The notes: generated by a model from the letters alone, not told the origin. Counted from the first letter of the stretch, positions 23,901-35,258 are shown. The stretch is DNA of 64,000 bases from Isoetes taiwanensis (GCA_021234155.1 JAJEKV010000005.1:9106216-9170215), one strand, 5' to 3'. Program-made: numbers and translations.

Positions 23901-24957
23901 ACATTCGTTCATAAATCTAAGCAAGAAAAACTTAATTAGTTTCATGGCACTAATTTAAGGAAATAGACGTAATTAGTTGAAAAAGTGCCCACAAAAAGAC
24001 ATTCAGTTGAAAACTTCTTCACAAAGAAACATCTTGCTTAACATAAGGCTTGCTTAACATAAGGTTGTATCTTAGGGCCTCTCTAAATCTTGGATTTCTT
24101 GAAAATTTTGTTTCTAATCATGCCCATATTGTAAGCTTAAATTATAGTATGAATGCCAATTGCAAGTATTGGGACAACACACATGGATCGGATTACAATT
24201 AAATCAAATTTGTGCATATGTATATTTTGTGGTTGTGACTATCTAGAATGCATGAGATTGTCAAGTTTTACCTTCGAGCATTTAGATATCTAGAAATGTA
24301 AGTCAAATGCATGGTATTGTCAAGTCTATACCTTCGAGCATTTAGATATACACTATCACAAAACATGGGTTCACAAGGGCATGTAACACTGGCTTGGTTC
24401 TATCATTAACAGGTTTCCAACATTGCCTCTCTAAACAAATATAGAAAAATTTGGTCAAAGTGATACAACAATAGCAGCAGCACTAGAAAAATGGCATTAT
24501 TAGTGTTCAACTTCACAATAATTCCACCATACTCACATATTATATTTCAACAGAAGTGTGTCATCACAACACTTTGAACATGTAGCTATAATCTTTATGT
24601 ATATCGAGGATGATGACTCCAACTCATCATTTACAATGTGCCTCCTTAATCCCAATCTCATAAAGAGTTATAGACTTTGACTATAGTTATAGCCTTACCG
24701 CAAAACATGCTCGGGTTAACACTTTACTCACTCAGATTTGCTATGAACAAGCACCACTCAAAGCTAAAAAATACGTGGATGCAACACTATCGAACATGAA
24801 GGAGCTAGGTTACTTTTAAGACATTGTTAAAGTTTTACTAAAATTTTGTTCTAATAAAAAGTTGCAAAAGTTGGATTATTACTGTACGCTTTTCACGTTG
24901 CGGCCAAAACATTTACAGGCCAAACGTATGCCCAGCAACGCTGGGCACTGTTACTAG
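20950..24957 (+). mobile_element. non-autonomous Helitron 2
   Basis: Starts TCCTATATTATAAAATT and ends with the hairpin GCCCAGCAACGCTGGGC then ACTGTTACTAG. Inserted between A (20,949) and T (24,958) in a TA-rich tract without duplication. The termini match Helitron 1. No Rep/helicase frame is seen. Exon-like stretches occur, such as ILQCYLPCIVPYVKLFLSRV before a GT near 22,270 and GLSDTMNAYCGQRPFNGVAD after an AG near 22,530, suggesting captured host sequence that I cannot identify. Confidence 0.85.
22970..23510 (+). repeat. tandem ~265-bp duplication in Helitron 2
   Basis: Two adjacent direct copies (about 22,970-23,233 and 23,238-23,510) share GATAAAACGAGCCACTAAG, GGCGCCTACTTATAACTT and CAAATGAAAA blocks with scattered substitutions and small deletions. 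Confidence 0.85.
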
Positions 24958-24979
24958 TATATATATAAAAGTCTTATAT

Positions 24980-25440
24980 ATATATGCAATTCGGTATAAA
25001 TTTATACCGTTTCTCCGTATAGATTTATACCGCAAGAGCTCTTTTCTTGTCGGATATATATATGTAATTATGTGTATATATTATATATATATACACATAT
25101 ATGTGTATAAATTGGTTGTCTGAAGGTATAAATTTATACCGAGAGAGCTCTCGTGGTATAACGAGGGAGCTCTCACGGTATAAATTTATACCGTGAGAGC
25201 TCTCGCAGTGAATCGAGAGAGCTCTCGCGGTATAAATTTATACCGCTCGAGTCCTCTTGCGGTATAAATTTATACTGCTCAAGTCCACTTGCGGTATAAA
25301 TTTATACCATGCGAACTCTCTGGCATGTCATATCCGCACAACACTACCTATTGTGGTATAAATCTATACCACCCAGAAATTTATTTTGAAGACGTTATGT
25401 CCACGCATTGTCATCGTGGTATACATAAGTCTATAGCAAG
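24980..25440. repeat. array of GGTATAAATTTATACC palindromes
   Basis: About nine copies of GGTATAAATTTATACC or close variants lie between 24,990 and 25,430, several with GAGAGCTCTC palindromes between them. A single further copy lies near 20,284 in the left half of the same element. The arrangement matches the GTAT-N6-ATAC palindromes of the outer transposon, with a different centre. Confidence 0.9.
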
Positions 25441-25945
25441 ACGGATGAGCAAATAAGAGCAAGTATATAAGACGAAGAGCGAGCGTCTTCGACTCCAACT
25501 TGCGCTTCAAAGTGTAAGTTTGTTCAATGAGGCATACTTTCATGTGAAAATGTTTGCTTCAATGAGGCAATGTCAAAATGTGTTGCATTTTTTACAGTTT
25601 TGTTCATAGTTTTGTACTGATTTGAAAAACTTTGAATAAAATACCTTTTTGGCACTTTAGTGTGCTTGCTGTTTTTTCCAATGTCTATTTTGTTTAGTTT
25701 TTGAAAATATTACTATTTCGCAGACCAAACTAGGGGGGCCAAAAAGGGATGTCAAACAATTTTGAATGGAAGCTAAGTTCACACCCCCCTCCAAAATGAT
25801 GCCTAAAATTTTCAAATTGTCACACTTGTCACAAATATACCACAAAAAGGGACATTTTTGGGGGGATTTTAGGGAATCTTTCAAAGATTCCTTTTGAAGT
25901 GCGTTTTGAGCAAATTAGTGCGTTTCATTTTAAACTTTGTTTTAG

Positions 25946-27000
25946 GGCGCGCAACTGGAGGCGAAGAGGTATGATGAGGGCGAAACTGTAGCCGTTGATG
26001 GTGCCAGGTGTCGAAAGATGCCAAGGATGGGCTTGAGAGGCAAAAATTTGGCTAAGTCCCCAAACAACTTAAGGGAGAAGCAATGAACGGTGAAGATGAT
26101 ACGTGAGAGAATGATCGGATGTGACAGGTGGCCAAAGGACACATATTAATGTTTGACGGGTATGAAAAGAAGCAAGGGCATTTAATGCTGGCAACTCGGT
26201 GGGATATCATTAAAACGAATGTGTCGAGGGGGTACCCTTTGCTAGATATGCGGGAAAGAAAGGATTCTCAGTTTAGAAAGAGCCTTGCATTGCAAACACG
26301 TCGGCAAATTTCTGATTGGTCCACGTCGACTAGCAGTTCCTCGGTTGGCTATATAAGACGAACCGGGAGTGAAGTGAAGACATTCGATGGCGCTTAGCAT
26401 GGCAGCTGCTGGTTTGAACGAGGGTTGTACAATGCCGACGAATTAACCGGCCAAGAGTGGATCACCAGAAAATGAATTGTTCGACTGCGGCACCGCCACA
26501 ACCGCGGGCTCGCGAATGGATGGTGGTGCTCGGGATGGCTGAACATCCCGACCCTAATACCAACGGGATGGAGGTGGTTCTCGCACCTTCACTGGGACCC
26601 CGAAAGCGTAACCTCTACCATATCCTCCTCGCGATCACCTCCTCCCAAACCCGGAGTAGAGGGTTTTTTTTTTTTGTCTTAGGTTGGTAGTAGATAGGCT
26701 CGAGCCCGCTTTTGTATATAGGGCGGTGCCCATAGCGAAATAGCCGGGTCGCGGCCCGCATTTTGTAAAAATTATCCACTATAATATAATATGCCACTTT
26801 GTTTTAGTCACAATGCGTGGTGTTTGCTTCTTGAACTGTATCCGCTTTGTTGATTGTCGCCTTTTACGTGTGATGAAATGTTTTGAGGCGAAAACCATTA
26901 ACCGGTGTAGGGTAATGGAGTGCCATCTAACTCAGCCGGTTGGAAAACGGTGGTCGAACCACTTGAACAATTTGATAAGGGCCAAGCCAACGAAACTTAA
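25946..27000 (-). other. Gypsy spacer between integrase and the extra 3' ORF
   Basis: This interval lies between the integrase relic and the nested element at 19,781-25,940. It has no convincing minus-strand coding region. The moderate plus-strand frames (26,128-26,397; 26,457-26,690) lack recognisable domains. Confidence 0.5.
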
Positions 27001-28674
27001 GTTTACCCTAAAATTTTTTTGTACACGAATCATAAAGAAGAACCAAATCGCCTTCTTTGAATGTTTTTGTCTTGAGACGCTTGTCATGTAAAGATTTTTG
27101 CAACCGTTGTCCATGAAGAACTTCGAATATAAGCATCCCTTCGAAGTTCATCCAACTGCTCCAATTGATAGACCCTTTCTTTGAGTGCAAAGAAAGCGGA
27201 TTATGGGCGTGAGCCGCTGAAAACGGAGCGTTGGAAGGATGTATTCAAACGGCATGAGAGCTTCCCCGACCATAAACCAATTTGAAAGGAGTGTGACTGT
27301 AGCAATTTTGAAACAAGTTTTGTAGGCCCAAAGAACGAGGGAAGTTTTGTTTGCCGGTCCAGCAGTGGTGAAGCGTCACAAATTTTCTTGAGAATGGTGA
27401 CCGAGAGTTTTGTTGGTGCTTTCTCGCCAAACCATTACCTTGAGGATAGTAAGGTGTGCTCTTGTGATGATGTATCGGAGATAATCCGTCGGCTCCTTGA
27501 TGGTATGATTGATAAAGTGGATACCACGATCACCGACCAGCCCGTAGGGCAGCCGATCGCGTGATGATTTGTTGATAAAGGACCCTAGCCGTGCTTTGCT
27601 GCGGTGTTGTGAAACCGAAGGGCTAAGCTTCCGCCCATTTGGTAGCGTGTCGGTGAGAACTGAAATGTAACGCACGGGTGTGCCGCGCGGGGAGAGATCT
27701 ATGGGTCCCACAAAGTCCATTCCCCATTTGCTTTGAAGGGAAGGCGCGGGCGACGGCCAAGGAAGAGCGTCTCGGCCGTGGGTCGCCCCACCCGCCGGGC
27801 AAGCATCGCGCGTCTTGGCGTGGGCGTGAGCGCCTTTGAAAAGCGTGGGCCAAAAATACCCAGCTAGAAGGATTTTTCGTGCCGTGGTGTCACCATGAAA
27901 ATGACCACCACCTAGCCCTTGATGAGCTTCCCGAACAATATCTGGAACTTCATGAGGTAGAACACAACGTCGAAGGATGGTATCCTTACCCTTTTTGTAG
28001 AGATGTCCTGCGACCATGGTGTAGTCACGAACCTCGCGGAGAAATTGATGCCGACGGGATTGCCGCTTGGCAGGAGAGAGCGTCGTGTCCTCTGGTGGAA
28101 GGGCACCTGTGAGGAGGTACTGCTGAAAATCATGGAACCAATGTGGTGTTGCCGTGACTAAAAAAAGTTGAGCGTCAGGAAAGGCGTCTGAGACTCCTGT
28201 TGAGGGATCATCTGTGTGGATGCGTGAAAGATAATCCGGGACTACATGAGATTTGCCGGCCTTATGAACAATTTCAAAAGGGGCAAATTCTTGGAGAAGA
28301 AGGACCCAACGAGCAATGCGGCCCGTGGGCGTGGATTTGTTGATCAAATAAAGGAGTGCTTGGTGGTCCACAAAGAACTTGATTTGACTGCCCAAAAGGT
28401 AGTGACGGAATCGTTGGACACAGAAAATGAGACCCAAAGCTTCACGCTCTGTGGCAGAATAGTTGCGCTCAGCAGAATTGAGTTTTCGGCTGGCGTATCG
28501 ATTTGGTTTGTCAGTGTGCGCATCATATTCCTGAGAAAGAACAGCTCCAATAGCAAACGCCGAGACATCGACGTGAACATGAAAGGGCTTGTCCCATTGA
28601 GGAGGAACAAGAACTGGGGCCTGAGTAAGCAAAAGCTTCAAGCGTTGGAAGCAAAGATCCGCTGGGAATTCCAA
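27001..28674 (-). pseudogene. Gypsy RNase H and integrase relic
   Basis: RNase H (28,650-28,240) contains FHVHVDVSAFAIGAVLSQEY, the YSATEREALGLIFCVQRFRH block and KFFVDHQALLYLINK. Integrase follows with the zinc-binding region around AHQGLGGGHFHGDTTARKIL and the start of the catalytic core SKWGMDFVGPIDLSPRGTPV. Later blocks include LVGDRGIHFINH (the DRGxxF aspartate) and FKLVYGRG near 27,270. Frames slip repeatedly after about 27,380, so the enzyme is broken. It is normally part of a Gag-Pol polyprotein and acts in reverse transcription and chromosomal insertion. Confidence 0.9.
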
Positions 28675-28684
28675 GCCCGGTGGA

Positions 28685-29960
28685 TTAAATCACCGTGAGT
28701 TTATGAATGGGATCTGCAATGGCTGCTAGTCCAGGAATGAAGGTGGAGTAATAATTGACCTTACCCAGGAAAGAGCGTGTCTCCTTGATATTGGCTGGTG
28801 CTTGAGCTTTCAGCACACAACTGATTTTGGCAGGATCTGTGGTGATACCCGCCGGTCTTTGACAAACGTGGCCTAACAGAACTCCCCGAGGTGACGCAAA
28901 AAGGTGCATTTCTCGTGATTGAGACTAATGCCTGGGACTCATCACATTTCGAAGACGAAGTTCCAATTTATCCAAATGGTCACCATGGAACCAGAGGCGA
29001 GAAGTCATCTTGAAAAATTTGTAAGAAGGGATTTTCCTTCATGAAATCATGAAAAACTGAGAGCATGATGCGTTGAAACGTGGATGGAGAGTTTGATAAG
29101 CCAAAAGGTACCACCTTGTAGGCAAAAGTGTGACTTTACCTGGGTGGTGAAGATAGTCTTGAGTTGATCGATTCTTTGATTGAGATATGATTGTAGCCGA
29201 AAAACCATCCATGAAGGAGTACATCTCATGTCCAAATGACCTCTTCCAACACAGTCAGCGTGAAGGGAAGTGGAAAATGATCACGCCCGTGGGCCCGATT
29301 GAGTTTTCGGTAGTCCACGCAGACGCCGGATCTTACCATTGTGTTTGAGTGCAATGACAATAGGGCTCACCCATTCGTAATGTTTGACCTCATAGATCAA
29401 ACCCGCAAAGAAGGAGCTTGTCAATTTCTGCTTTGACGCGATCACGTAAATTGGGGTTGAGCCGGTCGCATGCTTGCTAAACCGACGTGCATCGATTTGG
29501 TAGGAATGGTGAGTTCCCCAAGCTCTTGTTGATTCCCCTCAAGATCTCTGTAGCTCCAAAGTAAAATGTGTTTGAACTTTTTGAAGAGTTTGATGTTCCT
29601 ACGCACGATAGGGGGTCGGAAGATTGGCGACTAGTCTGGACGGACCGATTGTTGCCAACGCCCACGATCTCTCTTCCGAGTCCGAATATGGGGTATCACT
29701 TCAGTATCCCGACAATGTGTGCGGGAGGTTGGAGCATAACAGATGCGTGGCACTTTGGCGGGTGAAAAAGAGAGGTTGTTGAGGTTCATCAAGCAAAGGT
29801 TGCTTCATGACAAATAAGGACATCTACGGGGAGAGCTGCAGGAGATTCCTCATCCGAAAAATGATCAACCCGCTGAATTCGATTGCAAGGAGCCGTAGGG
29901 TCAAGCAAAAAGCCACCACACCGGTCCTGATCAAGAGTCATTTCACCCCAAGGATCAGCA
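28685..29960 (-). pseudogene. Gypsy reverse transcriptase relic
   Basis: Strongly degraded. Recognisable minus-strand blocks are VSPIVIALKHNGKIR (29,370), EMYSFMDGFSATI (the FMDGFSGYN block, near 29,190), KENPFLQIFQDD (in the YxDD position, near 29,020) and VCQRPAGITTDPAKI, then TRSFLGKVNYYSTFIPGLAA (28,870-28,730). The frame changes several times, so no active enzyme is possible. Confidence 0.85.
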
Positions 29961-30130
29961 TATTCGGGTAGGATGACAGAGGCCGACTCAGCAGTGGAGC
30001 CCGAACTTGATAGATATTCCGAAGCTTCCTCAAAACTGCGGCTCGGAGAGAGAGGGTTCAGCATGTTCAACAGAAATGATCCTGCCTGTTTCCAAGTCCA
30101 TGGTGGCATTGAGGTGACCATCAGTGATGA

Positions 30131-30967
30131 CTAACTGGTCCGTGGCCCAGTAATGGATACTCTTGGCCTGGCGGAGAAAAGGTCTGCCGACCGATCTTCG
30201 CCAGCCTTCCAAACTCCAAATTCCATGGGGAATCGGAGATCACCTATGTTGATGTGAAGAAGAGGCGTGACGCCTTGAGGTCTCGTGATATGGCCATTAG
30301 CCAACTTGATATCATATGGGGCACGAAAGAGTTGTGTGATGCCCATTTGTTTGCGGAGTTTATCCGTGATGAGATTTACTGCGCTACCCCCGTCAATTTG
30401 AACATGATTGACTTGTTGATTTCCCACCGTGGCATGGACCGTGGGTGTAGAGGTAGCAACAGCCCCAACTAAAACTGTTGGGAGTGGTAACTGGTCCTTG
30501 AGAGCAGGACAGAGTTTTAAAATGATTGCCAAGCTTAAAGGAATTTTGATCTTGGCAAGCTCCTCTTGGAGTTCCAGAGGCACATGAGAAAAAGGATCTG
30601 CTGGATCCACAGGTGCTGGAGTGCGTGGTAAGGAAGCAGCAACTTCTTTGAGCAGGTCAACCTCTGCAGCAATATTTGGATATGTCTGAGAGCGTGGAGG
30701 TTGAGATGTGAAAGGTATATCGTGGCATTGTTGAGCTCTGGTGGTGGCATGAACATTTGCCAACGTTCGGCCTTCAGCAGCCTGCATGAGGTTCAAAATA
30801 CTTTGGCGAACCTTAGGCATGACATGCGGCATGAGTTTCTCCAAGTCAGGTGCAAAGTGAACCTTTTTTTCTTCGTCATGAGGAATGGTGTCGACTGCAA
30901 AGGCAGGTTGCGTGCCATTAGAAATAATGGTTAATGGGCGTGACGCCCTGGTCTGGCGTGAAACCAA
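30131..30967 (-). pseudogene. Gypsy aspartic protease region
   Basis: An open frame of 278 codons follows gag. The candidate active-site segment is QIDGGSAVNLI near 30,400, in the form D-G-G seen in several plant Gypsy proteases rather than the classical D-T/S-G. Downstream is KLANGHITRPQGVTPLLHIN, which fits the protease fold and the link to reverse transcriptase. It would cleave the Gag-Pol polyprotein. Confidence 0.75.
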
Positions 30968-30999
30968 ACCAACCCAATTGGATGGCTGAACTGGAGGAT

Positions 31000-33355
31000 T
31001 TAGTGCCTGAAAAATTTCTTCCTGTGCTTGTTGATCCAGCTGAGGTGGATTTGCAGGAGCTGGTTGATATCTTGATTGCTGAGGCGCTCTTGGTGGCTTC
31101 TTAAGAACGGGTCTCGGGCCTTGTTTGCCATTAGCAATCCAGAGTTGGTAAGCCGTGAGGCGGACCGATGTGGTCTGATTGGTGCCAGGAAGCTGTACCT
31201 GAACTTGTGGAAGTTGAGGACACGCCGTGGTGGTATGACCCCATTCTTGACAGTGGTAACACTGAGCTTTTGAAGGATCAAAAGGAGGACGTGGGTTTGG
31301 TCCCCGTTGTTGCTCCTGTTGCTGATAGAGTTGATTCGGTTGCGCCTGGTGGCTGCTGATAGTGCGATCATGGAATAATTTAAGGGCTAAACTTAGCTAT
31401 TTGGCGATTTTTTAACACATTTTCAAAAAAAATTGGCTAAAGTAAATGGAAAAAATTGGGAAAAAAATTATAATTTTAGCTTAACTTTTTTCGGAACTGC
31501 ACCAACCCTGAAGCTCTTTAGCCAAATGCTAGAAAGTAAGAGAGTGAAATTTTGTATTGTTTGGCTAAACCATAGAAACTTTTAGAATGAATTTCGGACT
31601 AGTTTAGCTAACATCATTCTAGTTTATATGAAATATATGATTAGTAGTTTAGTTTCTAGCATTATGAATTAATTTGAGTCCTAGACTTTGCTAGTTAGCA
31701 TTATTTTAAAATGTTTTCACAAAGAAAATGACTAAAATAAGTGGATTATATTGAAAACAAGTATAGTAATTTGGCTTAATATTTTCTGTTTGCCACACCA
31801 TAGAAATTTTTGGGATGATGTTTGGGTTAGTTTAGCTAAACACTAGAAAGTATGAGAGAAAAATGTGTAGTGTTTAGCTAAACCACAGAAAGTTTTGGGA
31901 TTAATATCGAGCAAGTTTAGCTAAAGTCATTCTGGCTAATAAGAAATATGCGATTAGTAATTTATTCCCTGAGTGCGATTGTTGCTGAGGTGTTATTTGC
32001 ACTTGATAAACGAGTTTGTTGCGGAAAGGTGTGGGATGAGTGCGAGTGCACTCTTCCGTGGCATGATTGCACATGTTGCATCGCTTGCAATGAGGCGGGC
32101 CATTGATGGAGTTGCACTCATTTGCCAAATGGCCTTGGTATTTGCAAATATAGCACCAGATCTGACTGCGCTGTGGATTGGCGTGTTGAGGCTGGACAGC
32201 CGTCTGTGGAACCATGACAGGTGGAATGAAAGGGAGCTCTTGAAGAGCCACGCCCCGGGAGGAAACATTGACTGAGTGATTGACAAGGTCGATAGCCTGC
32301 TCCAAAGTCTTGGGACGCAGGTATTCAGTCATGAGTCGAATAGCTGGAGGAAGTCCTTGGAGAAACCAGACCAAAATCTGGCTCTGTGTTGGGTACTCCT
32401 TGAGTTTACTTAGCAGAATGTGAAGTCGATCCGCAAAATCCCTGGCAGACTCCGTGGGCTCTTGTTGAAGTTCATTGAGTTGCTTGAGATGAAGTTGATC
32501 ATCATCCGTGGTCCCATAATGAGAAAGAAAAGCAGTCCTCATTTCAGACCAATCTTGTTTCCAGTGGCTTTTGTTGGACATGAGCCATTGATGAGGAGAG
32601 CCACGGAGGGTGGTAGAAAAGATGTGGAATTTTAGTTGAGGTTGCGCATGACCATTTAGGACAGCTAGAGCCTCAAATTCTTCCATGTGGGCCTGAGCAC
32701 TTTGGTCTAAAGGTTTGCCTTTCGTGTTGCCAAAGGTGGGATATGTCAGTTTCAAGGTCTGAAAGGTAGATGTGAAAGTGCTGGGCTGGACAGGAACAGT
32801 ATAGTGATGATATTGAGGTTGAGTTGGAGGTGGCATGGTGCCTGAAGGACCCTGATGAAGGGGTGACTGTGGTTGAGGAACTGAAGGTGCCTGAGCATTG
32901 GTTTTGAGATCGGTAAGGTTGTAAACAGGAAGTGCAGTGGGAAATGTAGGGAAAGGGAATTCCTGGGTAGGCGCAAAAGAGACTTGTGGATATCCCTGCC
33001 CACCCGGGGGAGATGATGGTTGTGAAGGAAGAGGCGTATGGCCTGAAGAGTGATGGATGTAGGTGTGTTCAGGTGTATGAAAGTAAGGTTGAGAAGGTTG
33101 AGCCTGATAGGGCTCCTGATAGTGATGAGGTGACTGAGGCTGTGAGCAATGTTTGCACGCTTGGGGCGGGGAACTGGGACGAGACAGGACCCGAGGGGTG
33201 GGTGGCACTGACTGAGCCCTAGACCGAAGATGGCCTCCCTCAATGTCATAAGCAGATCCATACATGTCGCGAACAGTTTCCCGACGCTGATGGCGCTCCA
33301 AGCGAGATGCCGTCTGAGAAAGGAGTTCTTCTGGCGTGAAATTTTGGACAGACAT
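31000..33355 (-). pseudogene. Gypsy gag, interrupted by a MITE
   Basis: Starts at ATG 33,355 (MSVQNFTPEELLSQTASRLE). After a Pro/Gln-rich region of about 200 residues comes a retrotransposon gag domain (KFHIFSTTLRGSPHQWLMSN, ESARDFADRLHILLSKLKEY). A CCHC zinc knuckle CYICKYQGHLANEC lies near 32,150 and a second, CYHCQEWGHTTTAC, near 31,250 beyond MITE 2. Removing the MITE and one target copy rejoins the Gln-rich linker, but a one-base frameshift is still needed to reach the second knuckle. Gag builds the virus-like particle and binds the RNA. Confidence 0.9.
31369..31971 (+). mobile_element. hAT-type MITE 2 in Gypsy gag
   Basis: 603 bp, CATGGAATAATTTAAGGGC to TTTATTCCCTG, flanked by a perfect 8-bp duplication AGTGCGAT (31,361-31,368 and 31,972-31,979). 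Closely similar along its length to MITE 1. No coding region. Confidence 0.95.
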
Positions 33356-33402
33356 GGCGACAGAAGAAATGAGGATCGAATCAGACCCGGCAGCGGCGAC
33401 AG

Positions 33403-33979
33403 TGTTTGGGGTCTGGGTTCGGGAACTCCTGGAAGACAGCCCTCTGTGAGGACCCGTGGATCTAACAGGAGAGTCCGGGGGACTATGTCACGCGGGATTT
33501 GCAAGAAGAGAACAAGAAGAAGAAAACAGAACAAAAAGGAACAATGAGAGGAAAATGATAAGCTTCCTTGATATCAATGATGAACATACATGAGCTCTCG
33601 CAATTGAGAGAAAACTGAAATGAGACAAGACTCAAAACTCATCTAGAACTCATGTGTGAGCTCTAGTCATATATATAGTACAATGGCCTTTGGCCCAATA
33701 TAGACACTCTGACTGATCTTGGTGCCGACTCCTGGAAGGAGGCCTGATTTGCAGGAATGTTGGCGGTGCCTCTTGAAGTGCCTAGAATCATGCTGACGCT
33801 GACGCGGGTGGTGACAGACCGTCACTTGTCTGAGCGGCGCCTCTTAGACGCAGGCTTTGACTGCGTGGTCTGCTGCTTGGTCCTTTGATGGCTGACCCGT
33901 GGCTAACTATGGATCCTTGAGCTTGACCTGGTCCGTCGTATGCATGAATAGTCCTGTACCAGGAGGCACAGGACTAACA
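33403..33979 (-). repeat. Gypsy 5' LTR
   Basis: 577 bp, TG...CA ends, directly followed by the GCTAA target duplication. Nearly identical to the rejoined 3' LTR. As the intact copy it reveals the Helitron 1 insertion point. Confidence 0.92.
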
Positions 33980-34016
33980 GCTAATAAGAAATATGCGATT
34001 AGTAATTTATTCCCTG

Positions 34017-35231
34017 CTAGGGTCCACTAGAATGTCTCGAATACACCGAAGGTTGGATAAAGTCCCTGCAATTGATGATCACTGCGGGCCAGGAAGAGTT
34101 GTAATAATGCACGCCTTGAGTGTTGTAGCTTGGATGGAGAAATATTTTAGAGGGACATGTGAAAAGCTGCCAAACAGTAAAATGTATCATTTGACAGACA
34201 ACATCACAAAAAAAGATGTCTTCAACCAGTACAAAGAAACATGCACTAAGTCTCAACACATCTCTTACTCTCACTTCACTAGACTGTGGAAAGTTCAGTT
34301 TGGTCTTGTGAAAATTCCCCGAAAACATAGGATGTCTGTGTGCTCAACATGTGCAGAATTGAAGAGCCAAAAAGAAACTGCAAAGACAGAGGTTGAAAAA
34401 AGTAAGTTGAAGTTCTTCATTCTCTAACTTGTTTCAAAGAATTGTTTTGACCTGAATCCTTGAACAGATATCGTTAACAATTGCTTGCTAGACACCGTGA
34501 CCAACAAGCAGCCGAGAGAAGGAAGCTTGCTAAGCACAGGAAAAAAGCTCTTGAACGTCCACTGCAGTATATGTTTGTTGTGATTGATGGGATGGATCAG
34601 AAAAAGACTACTATTCCTCATTTCTTGAATATTCTTAAAGATGTGCCAGAGGAATGCTTTGTTAAGGTCCACCTTGTTGGAGCTATGGTCTTCAAAGGAA
34701 GTCTAAAGTGCAATGTCTTTTTGACGTATCCTAACTTGCATGGTGACCCGAACCTCACTGTTACAATTCTTAATAAGGTGCTTTGTGAGCAAGAGCAATT
34801 ACCTCCAGTGCTCTATTTGCAGCTTGACAACACTACCAGGGAGAACAAGAATCAAACACTCTTTGCTTACTGTGCCATGCTAGTGGAGCTAGGGATCTTT
34901 AAAAAAGTCAAGCTTGGATTCTTACTTGTAGGGCACACTCATGATCAGATAGACCAGATGTTCAGCAGATTTTCCGTTCGTCTAAGAAGGAAGAAGGCTT
35001 TTTGTCTTCCTACTTTGGTTCGAATCATTGAAGACTCTTACACTCCCATGCCAGTGGTTGAGCTTCTAGTGGAGACTGCTGACTTTAGGGAATTTATTTT
35101 CTCTCGACGTGGCTCTAGAGAACAAGTTGTGAACAAGTTGAACGATATTACGTTTCAACACCACATCAAGTTTTACTTGAAGGATGGACAGAGTTTTTTT
35201 ACAAGGGAAGAAATACACCACTACTAAAGAC
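34017..35231 (+). pseudogene. DUF7869-like element protein, central part
   Basis: Resumes the frame broken at 12,197: RLGSTRMSRIHRRLDKVPAI, then VVAWMEKYFRGTCEKLPNS and CSTCAELKSQKET (paired cysteines). A likely intron is 34,400-34,466 (GTAAG...ACAG); the downstream exon has a stop near 34,473 and the phase does not fit perfectly. The core reads VVIDGMDQKKTTIPHF, LYLQLDNTTRENKNQTLFAY and LLVGHTHDQIDQMFSRFS, the hallmark of DUF7869. The regularly spaced Asp residues (IDGMD, QLDN, HDQID) suggest an RNase-H-like nuclease fold, which is inference. The frame stops at about 35,227, where another transposon begins. Confidence 0.8.
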
Positions 35232-35258
35232 TAGAGTCCACCCATTAGGGCGGATTTG

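Larger units (their letters stand above)
19781..25940. mobile_element. non-autonomous inverted-repeat DNA transposon, relative of the outer element
   Basis: Ends AACAAGGTTTAAAATGAAAC and, inverted, ACAAAGTTTAAAATGAAACG, followed by AAGTGCGTTT and GATTCC blocks. Flanked by the 5-bp duplication TTTAG (19,776-19,780 and 25,941-25,945). Without Helitron 2 it is about 2.15 kb and has no coding region. The right part carries an array of palindromes with core GTATAAATTTATAC. Terminal sequence and block order resemble those of the outer ParB-methyltransferase transposon, so it may be moved by a related transposase. It inserted in the Gypsy spacer before the extra 3' ORF. Confidence 0.8.
12743..33979 (-). 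mobile_element. Gypsy (Ty3) LTR retrotransposon, with nested insertions
   Basis: The ends are TGTTTGGGG... at 12,743 and ...GACTAACA at 33,979, flanked by the perfect 5-bp duplication GCTAA (12,738-12,742 and 33,980-33,984). On the minus strand the order is 5' LTR, gag, protease, reverse transcriptase, RNase H, integrase, a spacer, an extra long ORF and the 3' LTR. Without nested elements (12,921-16,297; 19,781-25,940; 31,369-31,971) it is about 11 kb. Many stops and frameshifts make it inactive. A purine run (GGTGGGGAG) precedes the 3' LTR; no standard tRNA primer site was recognised. Confidence 0.92.
12198..34016 (+). mobile_element. hAT-type MITE 1, split by a Gypsy element
   Basis: Starts CATGGAATAATTTAAGGGC and ends TTTATTCCCTG. 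It is flanked by a perfect 8-bp duplication CTAGGGTC (12,190-12,197 and 34,017-34,024). The MITE itself is about 577 bp (12,198-12,742 plus 33,985-34,016); the rest is the Gypsy insertion. It has no coding capacity. 8-bp duplications and CA(T/G)GGAATAA termini fit the hAT superfamily. Related copies are at 31,369-31,971 and 60,018-60,680. Confidence 0.9.

Noticed and set aside
12921-24957. A 12-kb transposon with 30-bp inverted repeats
   Set aside because: The two ends are the 3' ends of two separate Helitrons in opposite orientation, each with its own 5' TC end and A/T site.
33380-33402. Primer binding site of the Gypsy element
   Set aside because: The sequence next to the 5' LTR (CTGTCGCCGCTGCCGGG on the minus strand) does not start with TGG and I could not match it to a tRNA end.
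30254-34672. Plus-strand ORFs opposite Gypsy genes
   Set aside because: They are antisense shadows of gag, protease and RNase H with no domain signal.
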